DNA from: CALFCX01 sp041650595
GTDB lineage: Bacteria; Margulisbacteria; WOR-1; JAKLHX01
Length of the DNA stretch: 64,000 nucleotides
Assembly: GCA_041650595.1 (NCBI GenBank)
Contig: JBAZKW010000005.1
Coordinates: forward strand, 1-64,000
Direction: 5' to 3'
The notes under the pieces were generated by a model. The model saw only the letters and a list, made by a program, of their open reading frames with translations, did no database searches and was not told where the DNA came from. Made by a program: the position numbers and the translations under genes. Positions within the stretch are counted from its first letter, which is position 1. The number at the start of each line of letters is the position of its first letter. Positions 43,377 through 51,269 of this stretch are shown here, one piece after another.

Positions 43377-44251
43377 GCGGTCAGTTTTTCCAGCGCCTCG
43401 ACATATTTTTCGGAGGTTCTTTTGATGACTTCTTCCGGAAGTTTCGGGGCCGGAGGTTTTTGGTCCCACTTTATTGACAGAAGATAATCTCTTACATATT
43501 GTTTGTCAAAACTCTTTTGTCCCCGGCCTATGGCATAATCATCTTTCGGCCAGAACCTTGAAGAGTCCGGGGTCAGCGCTTCATCTATCAGTATCAGCTT
43601 CCCGTTAAAAAGACCGAATTCAAATTTTGTGTCAGCGATGATGATCCCTTTTTTGTCGGCTATAAGTGAAGCTTTTTTATATAGTGCTACAGCTGCGGAG
43701 CGCACTTTTTCTGCGATGTCAGGCCCCGTCATCTTTTTTGTTTCTTCAAAATCTATTGTCTGATCGTGCGTGCCGACCTCTTCTTTTGTTGTAGGAGTAA
43801 ATATAGGTTCAGGCAGCTTTTGGGACTCTAATAGACCGGCAGGAAGCATAATTCCCGATATTTTTCCTGTCTTTTGGTAATCTTTCCATCCTGATCCGGA
43901 GATATAACCTCTTACTATGCATTCTATCGGCAGCGGCTTTGCCTTTTTCACCAGCATGGAGCGGCCTTCAATATCGCTCTTATATTTAAGACAGATCTCG
44001 GGGTATTTGTCGATATCAGTCGATATTATATGATTGTCTATTACGTCTTTTAGGCGGTCGAACCAGAATCTTGAGATCTTTGTAAGGACTTCGCCTTTTC
44101 TAGGGATTGGGTCAGGCAGCACGACATCGAAGGCAGAAAGCCTGTCGGTTGCGACGATCAGAAGGCTGTCGCCAAGGTCGTATATATCCCTTACTTTCCC
44201 TCTTCCTGCGAGCACAAGGTCTTTAAAGTCCGTCTGAAAAACGGTTCTCAT
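43373..44251 (-). CDS. purC: phosphoribosylaminoimidazole-succinocarboxamide synthase
   Basis: Joins aspartate to CAIR in purine synthesis. 292 residues, the longer yeast-like form. GRGKVRDIYDLGDSLLIVATDRLSAFDV at the start, ECIVRGYISGSGWKDY, IADTKFEFGL and ILIDEALTPDSSRFWP are diagnostic. Alone of the pur genes here; follows the potassium-uptake genes after 20 bp. Confidence 0.96.
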   Translation of the reverse strand: MRTVFQTDFKDLVLAGRGKVRDIYDLGDSLLIVATDRLSAFDVVLPDPIPRKGEVLTKISRFWFDRLKDVIDNHIISTDIDKYPEICLKYKSDIEGRSMLVKKAKPLPIECIVRGYISGSGWKDYQKTGKISGIMLPAGLLESQKLPEPIFTPTTKEEVGTHDQTIDFEETKKMTGPDIAEKVRSAAVALYKKASLIADKKGIIIADTKFEFGLFNGKLILIDEALTPDSSRFWPKDDYAIGRGQKSFDKQYVRDYLLSIKWDQKPPAPKLPEEVIKRTSEKYVEALEKLTA

Positions 44252-44271
44252 GTTGAGAGGGGGAGCTCCTT

Positions 44272-44937
44272 TTAAGTTTTGTGGGAAAGGTCCAGATTGA
44301 GCTTTTTGAGCGCTTCTGTCTCGCCGAACACGATCAAAATATCCCCTTCCTGCACCATATTATCGTCCGTCAGGTTGAAGATCAGCTCCTCAGAACGTTT
44401 TATTCCGAGGATCGTTACGTGGAACCTTCTGCGCAGCGCCAGGTCTTTTATGGTCTTATTGGCGAACTTTTCCGGAGCTTCTACGCTTACGATATTTATA
44501 TGATGTCCCAGCTCGATGTAATCAAGGATATTGTCGGACGTAAGCTTGTTCACCAGTTTGATCGCCGTGTCCTGTTCCGGATATACGATCTGGTCGACCT
44601 GAAGCTTTGTCAGTATCTTTCCGTGTATGGTATTTTGTGCTTTTGCGATGACCTTTTTGATGCCGAATGTTTTACAGATCTGGCTCGAGATTATGCTTGA
44701 TTCGATGCTGGAGCTTTCCGCGACTACAACCACATCGCACTCCGGCACCCCTGCTTCTCTCAGCGTCTCTTCATTTGTTATATCGCCGACAAAGGCATGA
44801 GTGACCTCATCTTTTATTTTTTCTATCTTATCCTCGTCCTTATCAATGACGATCACTTCCTGTCCGCGGTAAAACATCTCCCTTGCTACTTTTGACCCGA
44901 ACCTTCCGAGCCCGAGTATCGCGAATTGCTTCTTCAT
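44272..44937 (-). CDS. Trk/Ktr potassium uptake regulatory subunit
   Basis: 221 residues: RCK-N Rossmann domain with ILGLGRFGSKVAREM (7-21) and the acidic IDKDEDKI, then an RCK-C domain (~135-221). Single RCK pair, as in KtrA, rather than the doubled TrkA of E. coli. Gates the membrane subunit encoded by the overlapping upstream gene in response to nucleotides. Confidence 0.93.
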   Translation of the reverse strand: MKKQFAILGLGRFGSKVAREMFYRGQEVIVIDKDEDKIEKIKDEVTHAFVGDITNEETLREAGVPECDVVVVAESSSIESSIISSQICKTFGIKKVIAKAQNTIHGKILTKLQVDQIVYPEQDTAIKLVNKLTSDNILDYIELGHHINIVSVEAPEKFANKTIKDLALRRRFHVTILGIKRSEELIFNLTDDNMVQEGDILIVFGETEALKKLNLDLSHKT

Positions 44938-46244
44938 ATAGAAATCCCCTCCTTAGGATATTTTAGATTTGGTTTCCTGTTTTCGTTTGAAAGTCCCATC
45001 AAAAATGACAAAGTCCCGACCCTTCCTATGAACATAACAGCAATTATTATAACTTTTCCCCACGAAGATAGGAAGGGCGTGATGCCCAGAGAAAGCCCTA
45101 CGGTTCCGAAAGCAGAAAAAGTTTCGAAGGCGATCTCCATAAGAGAAAACGGTTCTATGGCGTTCAAAAGAAATATGGCGCCGGCTACCAATGATATGGA
45201 AAGAAAGAATACCGCAAAAGCTTTTCTTACGGTCTCGGCGGGGATTTTCCTTTCAAACATGACAGTATTTTTTGACTCGTGAAGGGTTGCCCAGATCGTT
45301 GCGCAGATAAGGATGAACGTAGTGGTTTTTATCCCCCCGCCGGTCCCTCCGGGACTGGCGCCTATGAACATGAGCCCCATCATGAGGAGTTTTGTAGCAT
45401 TTCGCAAACCCGCGAGAGGTATTGTGTTGAATCCGGCTGTTCTTGTCGTTACTGACTGAAAATATGAGGCCAGCAGCTTTTGAGAATTGCCGAAAAGTCC
45501 CAAGGTTGTGTTGTGGTTAAATTCTATCGCAAATATCGTCAGCGTTCCGAGCAGTATAAGAAAAAGAGTGGTGTATACGACGATCTTTGAATGCAGAGAG
45601 AACCTTCTGTTCTGGACAATATCTGTTATGACAAGGAAGCCTAATCCCCCCAGTATTATCAGCGTGGTTATGATGAGATTTACAGTTATATCACCGCGGT
45701 ACGCGGAAAAGCTCGAAAAATTCGTAAAGAGAGACAGCCCCGCATTACAAAAAGCCGATACCGCATGAAAGCCCCCGTAAAATGCGGCTTTTTTTATTCC
45801 AAATTCCGGCAGCCATCTAAAGAAAAGGGCCATTGCCCCAATGCCTTCTATAAGGAACACGATCGAAAATATTTTTTTTAGCACGTTTATTACATCTTCC
45901 GCGGAATAGACGTTCAAGGCTTCCTGCATCATAAGTTTTTCGGATATGAACATCTTTCTTCTGAAGAAAACCATGAAGAAAGTGGAAAACGTCATATATC
46001 CGAGCCCTCCGACCTGTATCAAAAATAGTATTACCAGTTTTCCGAACAATGAGAAATGGGTCCCGGTATCAAGACACGCCAGCCCTGTCACGCACGTTGC
46101 GGAATTGGCCGTAAAATAGGCGTCAAGAAAGCTTGTGAACGTCCCGTTTGCCGAAGAAACAGGCAGGCACAAAAGCACAGCACCCAGAGTAATTACTGCT
46201 AAAAAGCTGAAACCTATTATTAAAGCGGCACGAAATCTTGGCAT
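44934..46244 (-). CDS. Trk/Ktr potassium uptake membrane subunit
   Basis: 436 residues, about eight transmembrane helices with four M-P-M pore loops; filter-like segments include TANSATCVTGLACLD, FHAVSAFCNAGLSLF, SVTTRTAGFNT and FETFSAFGTVGLSLG. The length and the single-RCK partner fit KtrB. ATGA overlap with the RCK gene. Takes up K+ driven by membrane potential and possibly Na+. Confidence 0.93.
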   Translation of the reverse strand: MPRFRAALIIGFSFLAVITLGAVLLCLPVSSANGTFTSFLDAYFTANSATCVTGLACLDTGTHFSLFGKLVILFLIQVGGLGYMTFSTFFMVFFRRKMFISEKLMMQEALNVYSAEDVINVLKKIFSIVFLIEGIGAMALFFRWLPEFGIKKAAFYGGFHAVSAFCNAGLSLFTNFSSFSAYRGDITVNLIITTLIILGGLGFLVITDIVQNRRFSLHSKIVVYTTLFLILLGTLTIFAIEFNHNTTLGLFGNSQKLLASYFQSVTTRTAGFNTIPLAGLRNATKLLMMGLMFIGASPGGTGGGIKTTTFILICATIWATLHESKNTVMFERKIPAETVRKAFAVFFLSISLVAGAIFLLNAIEPFSLMEIAFETFSAFGTVGLSLGITPFLSSWGKVIIIAVMFIGRVGTLSFLMGLSNENRKPNLKYPKEGISI

Positions 46245-46340
46245 AGTCTTTTCAGTAAAGTATCATATAACAATCGCCATTCTTTATCAAGAGATTGCAT
46301 ATTGGAAATATCTTCGCACAACAACCCTTCAGTTTTTTCA

Positions 46341-46349
46341 TGTTATAAT
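46341..46349 (+). promoter_or_regulatory. extended -10 promoter of fba
   Basis: TG-T-TATAAT; a ~30-nt leader follows with AGAAGGAG before the ATG at 46386. Confidence 0.55.
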
Positions 46350-46385
46350 CAAAATTGAAAATACCACTTTAGAAGGAGATGCATC

Positions 46386-47315
46386 ATGCCACTCGTTTCA
46401 ACCAAAGATATGTTCAAAAAGGCTTACACCGGAGGTTATGCGATCGGAGCGTTCAATGTAAATGACATGGAGATCCTGCAGGGCATCGTAGATGCCGCCA
46501 AGGAGGAAAAAGCTCCTTTGATACTTCAAGTATCCGCCGGAGCCAGGAAATATGCAAGGCATGAGTACCTTATACATCTGGTAAAAGCCGCTCTCGAGAC
46601 AGCCGATCTCCCCATAGCTCTTCATCTTGACCACGGCGAGGATTTTGAGGTCTGTAAAGCCTGCGTTGACGGCGGTTTTTCCTCGGTCATGATAGACGGC
46701 TCCAAATATCCTCTCGAAGAAAACATCAAACTTACCAAACAAGTCGTAGATTATGCTCATCCCAAGGGAGTTACCGTAGAAGCCGAGCTCGGCAAGCTTG
46801 CCGGAATCGAAGATGCCGTAAAAGTCGCGGCAAAAGATGCGACCTATACTGATCCGGACGAGGCCGAAAGGTTTGTAAAAGAGACGGGTTGTGATTCTTT
46901 GGCTATTGCCATAGGGACCAGCCACGGAGCATACAAATTTAAAGGCGATGCCAATCTTGATATCGCAAGGCTCAAAGAAATTGCAAAGAGATTGCCCAAT
47001 TTTCCTCTGGTACTTCACGGAGCATCTTCTGTCCCTCAGTATCTGGTTGACGAATGCAACAAATACGGCGGCAAACTTCCCGGCGCTAAAGGTGTTCCGG
47101 AAGAAATGTTAAGGGAAGCGGCAAAAGGCGCTATCTGCAAGATAAACATCGACACTGACCTTCGTCTGGCTATGACCGCGACTATCAGAAGGATATTTGT
47201 GGAAAGCCCCGCCGAATTTGATCCCAGGAAATATCTTGGCCCGGCAAGAGACGAGATCAAGAAGGTTGTAAAACACAAAATAGCCGACGTTCTGGGCTGC
47301 AGCGGGAAAATTTGA
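46386..47315 (+). CDS. fba: fructose-bisphosphate aldolase, class II
   Basis: Zinc aldolase of glycolysis/gluconeogenesis. 309 residues. YAIGAFNVNDMEIL, LHLDHGEDFEVCKACVDGGFSSVMIDGS (Asp and His of the active site), AELGKLAGIED, IGTSHGAYKF, LHGASSVP and the phosphate-binding INIDTDLR are intact. A 28-bp palindrome lies right after the stop codon. Confidence 0.96.
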   Translation: MPLVSTKDMFKKAYTGGYAIGAFNVNDMEILQGIVDAAKEEKAPLILQVSAGARKYARHEYLIHLVKAALETADLPIALHLDHGEDFEVCKACVDGGFSSVMIDGSKYPLEENIKLTKQVVDYAHPKGVTVEAELGKLAGIEDAVKVAAKDATYTDPDEAERFVKETGCDSLAIAIGTSHGAYKFKGDANLDIARLKEIAKRLPNFPLVLHGASSVPQYLVDECNKYGGKLPGAKGVPEEMLREAAKGAICKINIDTDLRLAMTATIRRIFVESPAEFDPRKYLGPARDEIKKVVKHKIADVLGCSGKI

Positions 47316-47323
47316 TTTTAATT

Positions 47324-47351
47324 GTAGGTGTCGGTCGCGAACGACACCTAC
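47324..47351. repeat. 28-bp near-perfect palindrome (GTAG...CTAC family)
   Basis: Arms GTAGGTGTCG and CGACACCTAC with a nearly palindromic centre (one mismatch). It sits between fba and queF. Confidence 0.85.
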
Positions 47352-47360
47352 CTTATTCAA

Positions 47361-47744
47361 ATGAAAACCTCATACACCAAATCCCACGCTAAATCAGGCT
47401 TAAACGCGAAACTGCCGAAAATATCTGTTTTTGAAAGCCAGTTTGCCGATTATGAGATAACAATAGTAGAACCTGAGTTCACATCCGTTTGTCCAAAGAC
47501 GGGACTTCCGGATTTCGGGACAATAACTATAAAATATGTGCCGGATAAATATTGTCTTGAGCTAAAATCCTTGAAGATGTATTTCAATTCTTATAGAAAC
47601 CTTGGGATATTCATGGAAAATTCTGTGAATAAGATCCTTCAAGATATCGTTAAGGCTTGCAAACCAAAAAACATTCATATCGTTGGAGATTTCAATGCGC
47701 GTGGGGGAATAAAGACAATTGTTGAGGCTAAATGGCCAAATTAG
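47361..47744 (+). CDS. queF: 7-cyano-7-deazaguanine reductase
   Basis: Reduces preQ0 to preQ1 with NADPH in queuosine synthesis. 127 residues, short YkvM/type I form. The active-site Cys is in PEFTSVCPKTGLPDFG, and the substrate motif ELKSLKMYFNSYRN is diagnostic. Start at ATG 47361; an in-frame start further upstream lies in the palindromic repeat. No other queuosine genes nearby. Confidence 0.95.
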   Translation: MKTSYTKSHAKSGLNAKLPKISVFESQFADYEITIVEPEFTSVCPKTGLPDFGTITIKYVPDKYCLELKSLKMYFNSYRNLGIFMENSVNKILQDIVKACKPKNIHIVGDFNARGGIKTIVEAKWPN

Positions 47745-47751
47745 GCTATTG

Positions 47752-47780
47752 GTAGGGGCGGGTTTTAAACCCGCCTCTAC
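47752..47780. repeat. 29-bp palindrome (GTAG...CTAC family)
   Basis: Arms GTAGGGGCGGGTTT and AAACCCGCCTCTAC around one base, with a single G-T mismatch. It lies between the convergent ends of queF and the GNAT gene. Confidence 0.88.
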
Positions 47781-47781
47781 A

Positions 47782-48201
47782 TTATTTCTTCATAACCGTA
47801 CATCCCACCTTTTTGCATCCGTCGCACCATTCTTTTTTTCGTATCATGCAATCGGGCGGTGCGGTATTTATCCGTTTAAAACCAAATTGTTCGAAAAATG
47901 AAGGAATGAGGGTCGTTAAATATATATGTTGATGTCGGGCATGCCCGACATCAACACTTTCTATCAGACTATTTACTATTTTCCTGGCGATCCCTTTTCC
48001 CCTATATTCCTCTACCACCCCGATCGTCCCCAATTCAAGGCAGTCGGGATGAGGCAATAATCTTCCAAACCCGACGATCTTTTTGTTTTCTTCGGCCACA
48101 ATAAATTGTTCTGCTTTTGTGTCGTTTGAATCAAGATCGTATTCGAGGGCGATTGAATTTATCGTGTCCATGTCGGATTCTTTTGCTTTTCTTAAGATCA
48201 T
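47782..48201 (-). CDS. GNAT family N-acetyltransferase (ArgA-like)
   Basis: 139 residues. GNAT core: LGTIGVVEEYRGKGIARKIVNSLIE with the acetyl-CoA P-loop RGKGIA, and LTTLIPSFFEQFGFKRI. The C-terminal CDGCKKVGC cysteine cluster recalls the tail of short N-acetylglutamate synthase-like proteins; a role in arginine synthesis is possible but unproven. Residues 83-91 (VDVGHARHQ) are encoded by a perfect 28-bp palindrome (47928-47955) just before the strand leading to LTT. Convergent with queF. Confidence 0.85.
   Translation of the reverse strand: MILRKAKESDMDTINSIALEYDLDSNDTKAEQFIVAEENKKIVGFGRLLPHPDCLELGTIGVVEEYRGKGIARKIVNSLIESVDVGHARHQHIYLTTLIPSFFEQFGFKRINTAPPDCMIRKKEWCDGCKKVGCTVMKK
47928..47955. 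repeat. 28-bp perfect palindrome inside the GNAT gene
   Basis: Arms GTTGATGTCGGGCA and its reverse complement. Same length and layout as the GTAG family but with GTTG/CAAC ends. Read in frame in the GNAT. Confidence 0.85.
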
Positions 48202-48248
48202 CGCAAATTGAATTATATCATTTATTTTGTTAGGATTAGATTATTGAA

Positions 48249-48365
48249 CTCACCCCCAGCCCCCTCTCTTAAAAAGAGAGGGGCGATCTTTAAGGTGGAG
48301 TAATTGCTTCCCCTCTCCCTTTGGGAGAGGGGTTAGGCCTGCCTGCCGGCAGGCAGGGGTGAGGG
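48249..48365. repeat. ~117-bp double-hairpin repeat upstream of ddl, with nested palindrome
   Basis: Bounded by CTCACCCC and GGGGTGAGG. Contains CCCCTCTCTT/AAGAGAGGGG and CCCCTCTCCC/GGGAGAGGGG hairpins. A related element lies at 61366-61460. This copy is interrupted by the 20-bp palindrome at 48338. Confidence 0.88.
48338..48357. repeat. 20-bp palindrome nested in the double-hairpin repeat
   Basis: CCTGCCTGCC plus its exact reverse complement. The 61366 element reads straight through this point (ATAGG-GGTGAGGG), so the palindrome looks like a clean insertion. Confidence 0.85.
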
Positions 48366-48381
48366 CGTAAGGAGCAAATCA

Positions 48382-49323
48382 ATGTCCATAGAAAAATTCA
48401 AAAATAAAAAAATTGCCGTTCTTTGCGGAGGGATTTCGGGGGAAAGGGAGGTTTCCTTGCGCTCCGGAAAGCGTGTTTTTGACAGCCTTGTCTCGCAGGG
48501 GCTTGACGCAGTCATGATCGATACAAAAGAAGACTTTATCCCCAGACTAAAACAAGAGAATATAGAGCTTGCCTGCATAATGCTTCACGGGGCATTCGGA
48601 GAGGATGGTGCGATACAGGGGCTTTTGGAAGTTCTGGGCATCCCTTATACCGGTTCCAAAGTATTGGCTTCCGCTCTCGGGATGAACAAGGTCGCATCAA
48701 AACGGGTTTGGCAATCTTTGAATATCCCTACACCTAAATATGCGGTTATAGACAGATTTGCCGATATCGATGAACAGTGTGCAAAAATACTAAAATATTT
48801 TCCTTTTCCACTGGTAGTAAAACCCGTAAGCGAAGGATCCAGTTTGGGAGTAACCATACTTAAAGATCCTGCCGTCTTTGCAAGCGTTGTCAAAGATACC
48901 GTACAAAAGCATAGCGAAGTTTTTATAGAAGAGTTTATAGGCGGTGTACAAATAACCGTCGGGATACTCGGGACGGGACAAAACCTGAAAGCGCTTCCTG
49001 TACTTGAACTGCGGCCAAAAACCGACTTTTACGATTACAGCGCCAAATATACAAAGGGAATGACCGAATTCATAATACCCGCGGGACTTGCACACCAGGT
49101 TTATTTGAATTCCCAGCGTACCGCCCTCCATGCTTTTAAAGCAATCGGCTGCAGCGGATTTGCAAGAATAGATATGATCGTGGACAAGGACGGCACTGCC
49201 TATGTACACGACGCAAATACTATACCGGGAATGACCGATCTGTCCGACCTGCCGGCACAGGCAGCTGCAGACGGAATCTCCTACGATGAACTTGTATTGC
49301 ACATATTAGAGAGCGCTCTTTAG
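48382..49323 (+). CDS. ddl: D-alanine-D-alanine ligase
   Basis: Joins two D-Ala with ATP for peptidoglycan. 313 residues. AVLCGGISGEREVSLRSG (N-terminal), HGAFGEDGAIQGLLEVLGIPYTGS, VVKPVSEGSSLGV, and ATP-grasp C-terminal SGFARIDMIVDKDGTAYVHDANTIPGMTDLS. The canonical EVNTxPG is here HDANTIPG, with Asp in place of Glu before the metal-binding Asn region. AAGGAG upstream. First of ddl-ftsQ-ftsZ. Confidence 0.95.
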   Translation: MSIEKFKNKKIAVLCGGISGEREVSLRSGKRVFDSLVSQGLDAVMIDTKEDFIPRLKQENIELACIMLHGAFGEDGAIQGLLEVLGIPYTGSKVLASALGMNKVASKRVWQSLNIPTPKYAVIDRFADIDEQCAKILKYFPFPLVVKPVSEGSSLGVTILKDPAVFASVVKDTVQKHSEVFIEEFIGGVQITVGILGTGQNLKALPVLELRPKTDFYDYSAKYTKGMTEFIIPAGLAHQVYLNSQRTALHAFKAIGCSGFARIDMIVDKDGTAYVHDANTIPGMTDLSDLPAQAAADGISYDELVLHILESAL

Positions 49324-50084
49324 TGAAAAAGGCCATAAAAAAAACACGCTTCTCGCTTATAAAAGCGGTGATCTTTGCCGTGATCCTGGCAGGATGTGTT
49401 ATTGCCGTCATGTCACTGCCGGTCTGGAAAATAAGCAGGATATATGTTGAAGGCAATCACATAGTATCTTCCGATCTCATAAAAGACAAGGCCGAGATCC
49501 CCATGGACGAAAATATCTTTTTCTTGAATTACGGGGAGATATCCAGAAGAGTATGCGCCATACGGCAGGTAAAAAACGTGCAGGTTTCGGGACAACTTCC
49601 TTCCGGCGTTCTTATAACAGTGGAAGAGCGCCGGCCGTTCGCGGTGGCGGCCGTTCGCGGACGCTATATAGTTTTTGACAGCGATGGCTTTATCATGGAA
49701 TCCATGGGCCCAAAAGATGCGGCTAACCCCTCTTCAAAGATACGGGTTTTTGAACTGCCCACGGTGGTCGGTCTTCCTGAAAATTCCGTGATCGAGAATA
49801 AAAGGATAGATTCGCAAACAATGAAAGCAATAGAATTTTCTTTTAAAACTTTGGAAAAGATAATGAGCCGCGCTAAATTTGAGCTTGAACTGGTCAGGCT
49901 TGACGAGATGAACATAATAATAGACGACCTTTTGAAGGTAAAAATCGGCTCGCCGGACGACATGGAAATAAAGCTGTTTAATCTTTCAAAAATATTAAAA
50001 AATATTCCCGAAAGGTCTTCAATCGATTACATAGATCTGAGAGCTAAAGACATGCCCGCGGTGAAATTCAAAAACAAGCCGTAA
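49323..50084 (+). CDS. ftsQ: cell division protein FtsQ/DivIB
   Basis: 253 residues. A short basic cytoplasmic N-terminus, one transmembrane segment (~13-35), a POTRA domain (WKISRIYVEGNHIVSSDLI..., ~38-105) and the beta domain. Bitopic division protein that links FtsZ-ring assembly to septal wall synthesis. GTG start overlaps the ddl stop by one base. ftsA does not follow; ftsZ comes next. Confidence 0.9.
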   Translation: MKKAIKKTRFSLIKAVIFAVILAGCVIAVMSLPVWKISRIYVEGNHIVSSDLIKDKAEIPMDENIFFLNYGEISRRVCAIRQVKNVQVSGQLPSGVLITVEERRPFAVAAVRGRYIVFDSDGFIMESMGPKDAANPSSKIRVFELPTVVGLPENSVIENKRIDSQTMKAIEFSFKTLEKIMSRAKFELELVRLDEMNIIIDDLLKVKIGSPDDMEIKLFNLSKILKNIPERSSIDYIDLRAKDMPAVKFKNKP

Positions 50085-50146
50085 ACATTGTTGTAATTGC
50101 GGCCGGATATGCTAAAATTATATAACCTAAAAGGAGAAATAATAAA

Positions 50147-51223
50147 ATGAGCGAAGGAATCAAGGATTTTGCAAGCATAAAGGTTTTCGGGGTCGGCGGA
50201 GCCGGTACTAACGCGGTCAACAGGATGATCGGAGCGGGACTCAAGGGAGTGGATTTTTGGATAGCCAACACCGATATGCAGTCCATAAGTGTTTCTCTGG
50301 CCGACAAAAGGATACATCTGGGAGCCAAGCTTACCAAGGGACTCGGGGCCGGAGCCAGTCCTGAGATCGGAATGAAATCCGCAGAAGAATCAAGGGAAGA
50401 TATAGCCAAAGCTGTCGAAGGGTCCGATATGATCTTTTTGACGGCGGGCTTTGGCGGCGGCACAGGGACCGGCGCAACACCTGTGATAGCTGAGGTTGCC
50501 AAGGACATGGGCATTTTGACAATAGGTGTTGTGACCAAGCCGTTCAAGTTCGAAGGTCCGGTAAGGAATGCTCAGGCCGAGAATGGCATTGCACTTCTCA
50601 AGGAAAAAGTCGATGCGCTTATTATCATTCCCAATGACAAGCTTTTGCAGGTGATAGACAAAAAGACGCCGATAACCGATGCTTTCAAGGTGGCCGACGA
50701 TGTTTTGAGACAGGGGGTCAAAGGGATCTCAGACCTTATCACTGTTCCGGGCTTGATTAACCTTGATTTCGCGGATGTACGCACCATAATGTCCGATGCT
50801 GGCTCTGCCATGATGGGCATAGGAATAGCTTCGGGGGACAATAGGGCGGTAGAGGCCGCCGAACAGGCGATCTCTTCGCCGTTGCTAGAAGAAACCATCA
50901 CAGGAGCCAAAGGAGTCATCTTCAACGTTACAGGCGGTTCCGATCTTACGTTGTTCGAAATAAACGAAGCTGCTTCAGTCATTTATAACGCAGTCGATCC
51001 TGAGGCCAATATAATTTTTGGTTCGGTAATTGACGAAAAACTTCAGGGCGATATTATGATAACCGTGATAGCAACCGGGTTCAAACAGGGGGCCGAAGAA
51101 CAGCCGTTCAGAGCACCTGTGCAAGCGATTCGTGCCGAAACGGTAAAGCCGCAAAAAGGGTTTTCACCAAAGCCAGCTTCAATTGACATGCCTGATTTCC
51201 TTCAGGGATCGGCAAGAGCGTAA
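50147..51223 (+). CDS. ftsZ: cell division protein FtsZ
   Basis: Tubulin-like GTPase of the division ring. 358 residues. GVGGAGTNAVNRMI (~14-27), the signature GGGTGTGATPVIAE (~104-117), synergy loop NLDFADVRTIM. The C-terminal tail is short (~40 residues) and ends near MPDFLQG, matching the D-(I/M)-P-x-F-L core peptide that binds partners. AAGGAG upstream. The absence of ftsA beside it matches Cyanobacteria and relatives. Confidence 0.97.
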   Translation: MSEGIKDFASIKVFGVGGAGTNAVNRMIGAGLKGVDFWIANTDMQSISVSLADKRIHLGAKLTKGLGAGASPEIGMKSAEESREDIAKAVEGSDMIFLTAGFGGGTGTGATPVIAEVAKDMGILTIGVVTKPFKFEGPVRNAQAENGIALLKEKVDALIIIPNDKLLQVIDKKTPITDAFKVADDVLRQGVKGISDLITVPGLINLDFADVRTIMSDAGSAMMGIGIASGDNRAVEAAEQAISSPLLEETITGAKGVIFNVTGGSDLTLFEINEAASVIYNAVDPEANIIFGSVIDEKLQGDIMITVIATGFKQGAEEQPFRAPVQAIRAETVKPQKGFSPKPASIDMPDFLQGSARA

Positions 51224-51229
51224 AAAAAC

Positions 51230-51258
51230 GTAGCGGCGGGTTTAAAACCCGCCGCTAC
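51230..51258. repeat. 29-bp perfect palindrome (GTAG...CTAC family), possible terminator of metK
   Basis: Arms GTAGCGGCGGGTTT and AAACCCGCCGCTAC around one A. On the minus strand it is followed by GTTTTTTTA, so it can act as an intrinsic terminator for metK. It lies between convergent ftsZ and metK. Confidence 0.88.
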
Positions 51259-51269
51259 AAAATCAAATC

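Noticed and set aside
48249..48365. Possible CRISPR array or tandem attenuator
   Set aside because: Only two different hairpins and one nested palindrome are present; there are no regularly spaced direct repeats and no cas genes.
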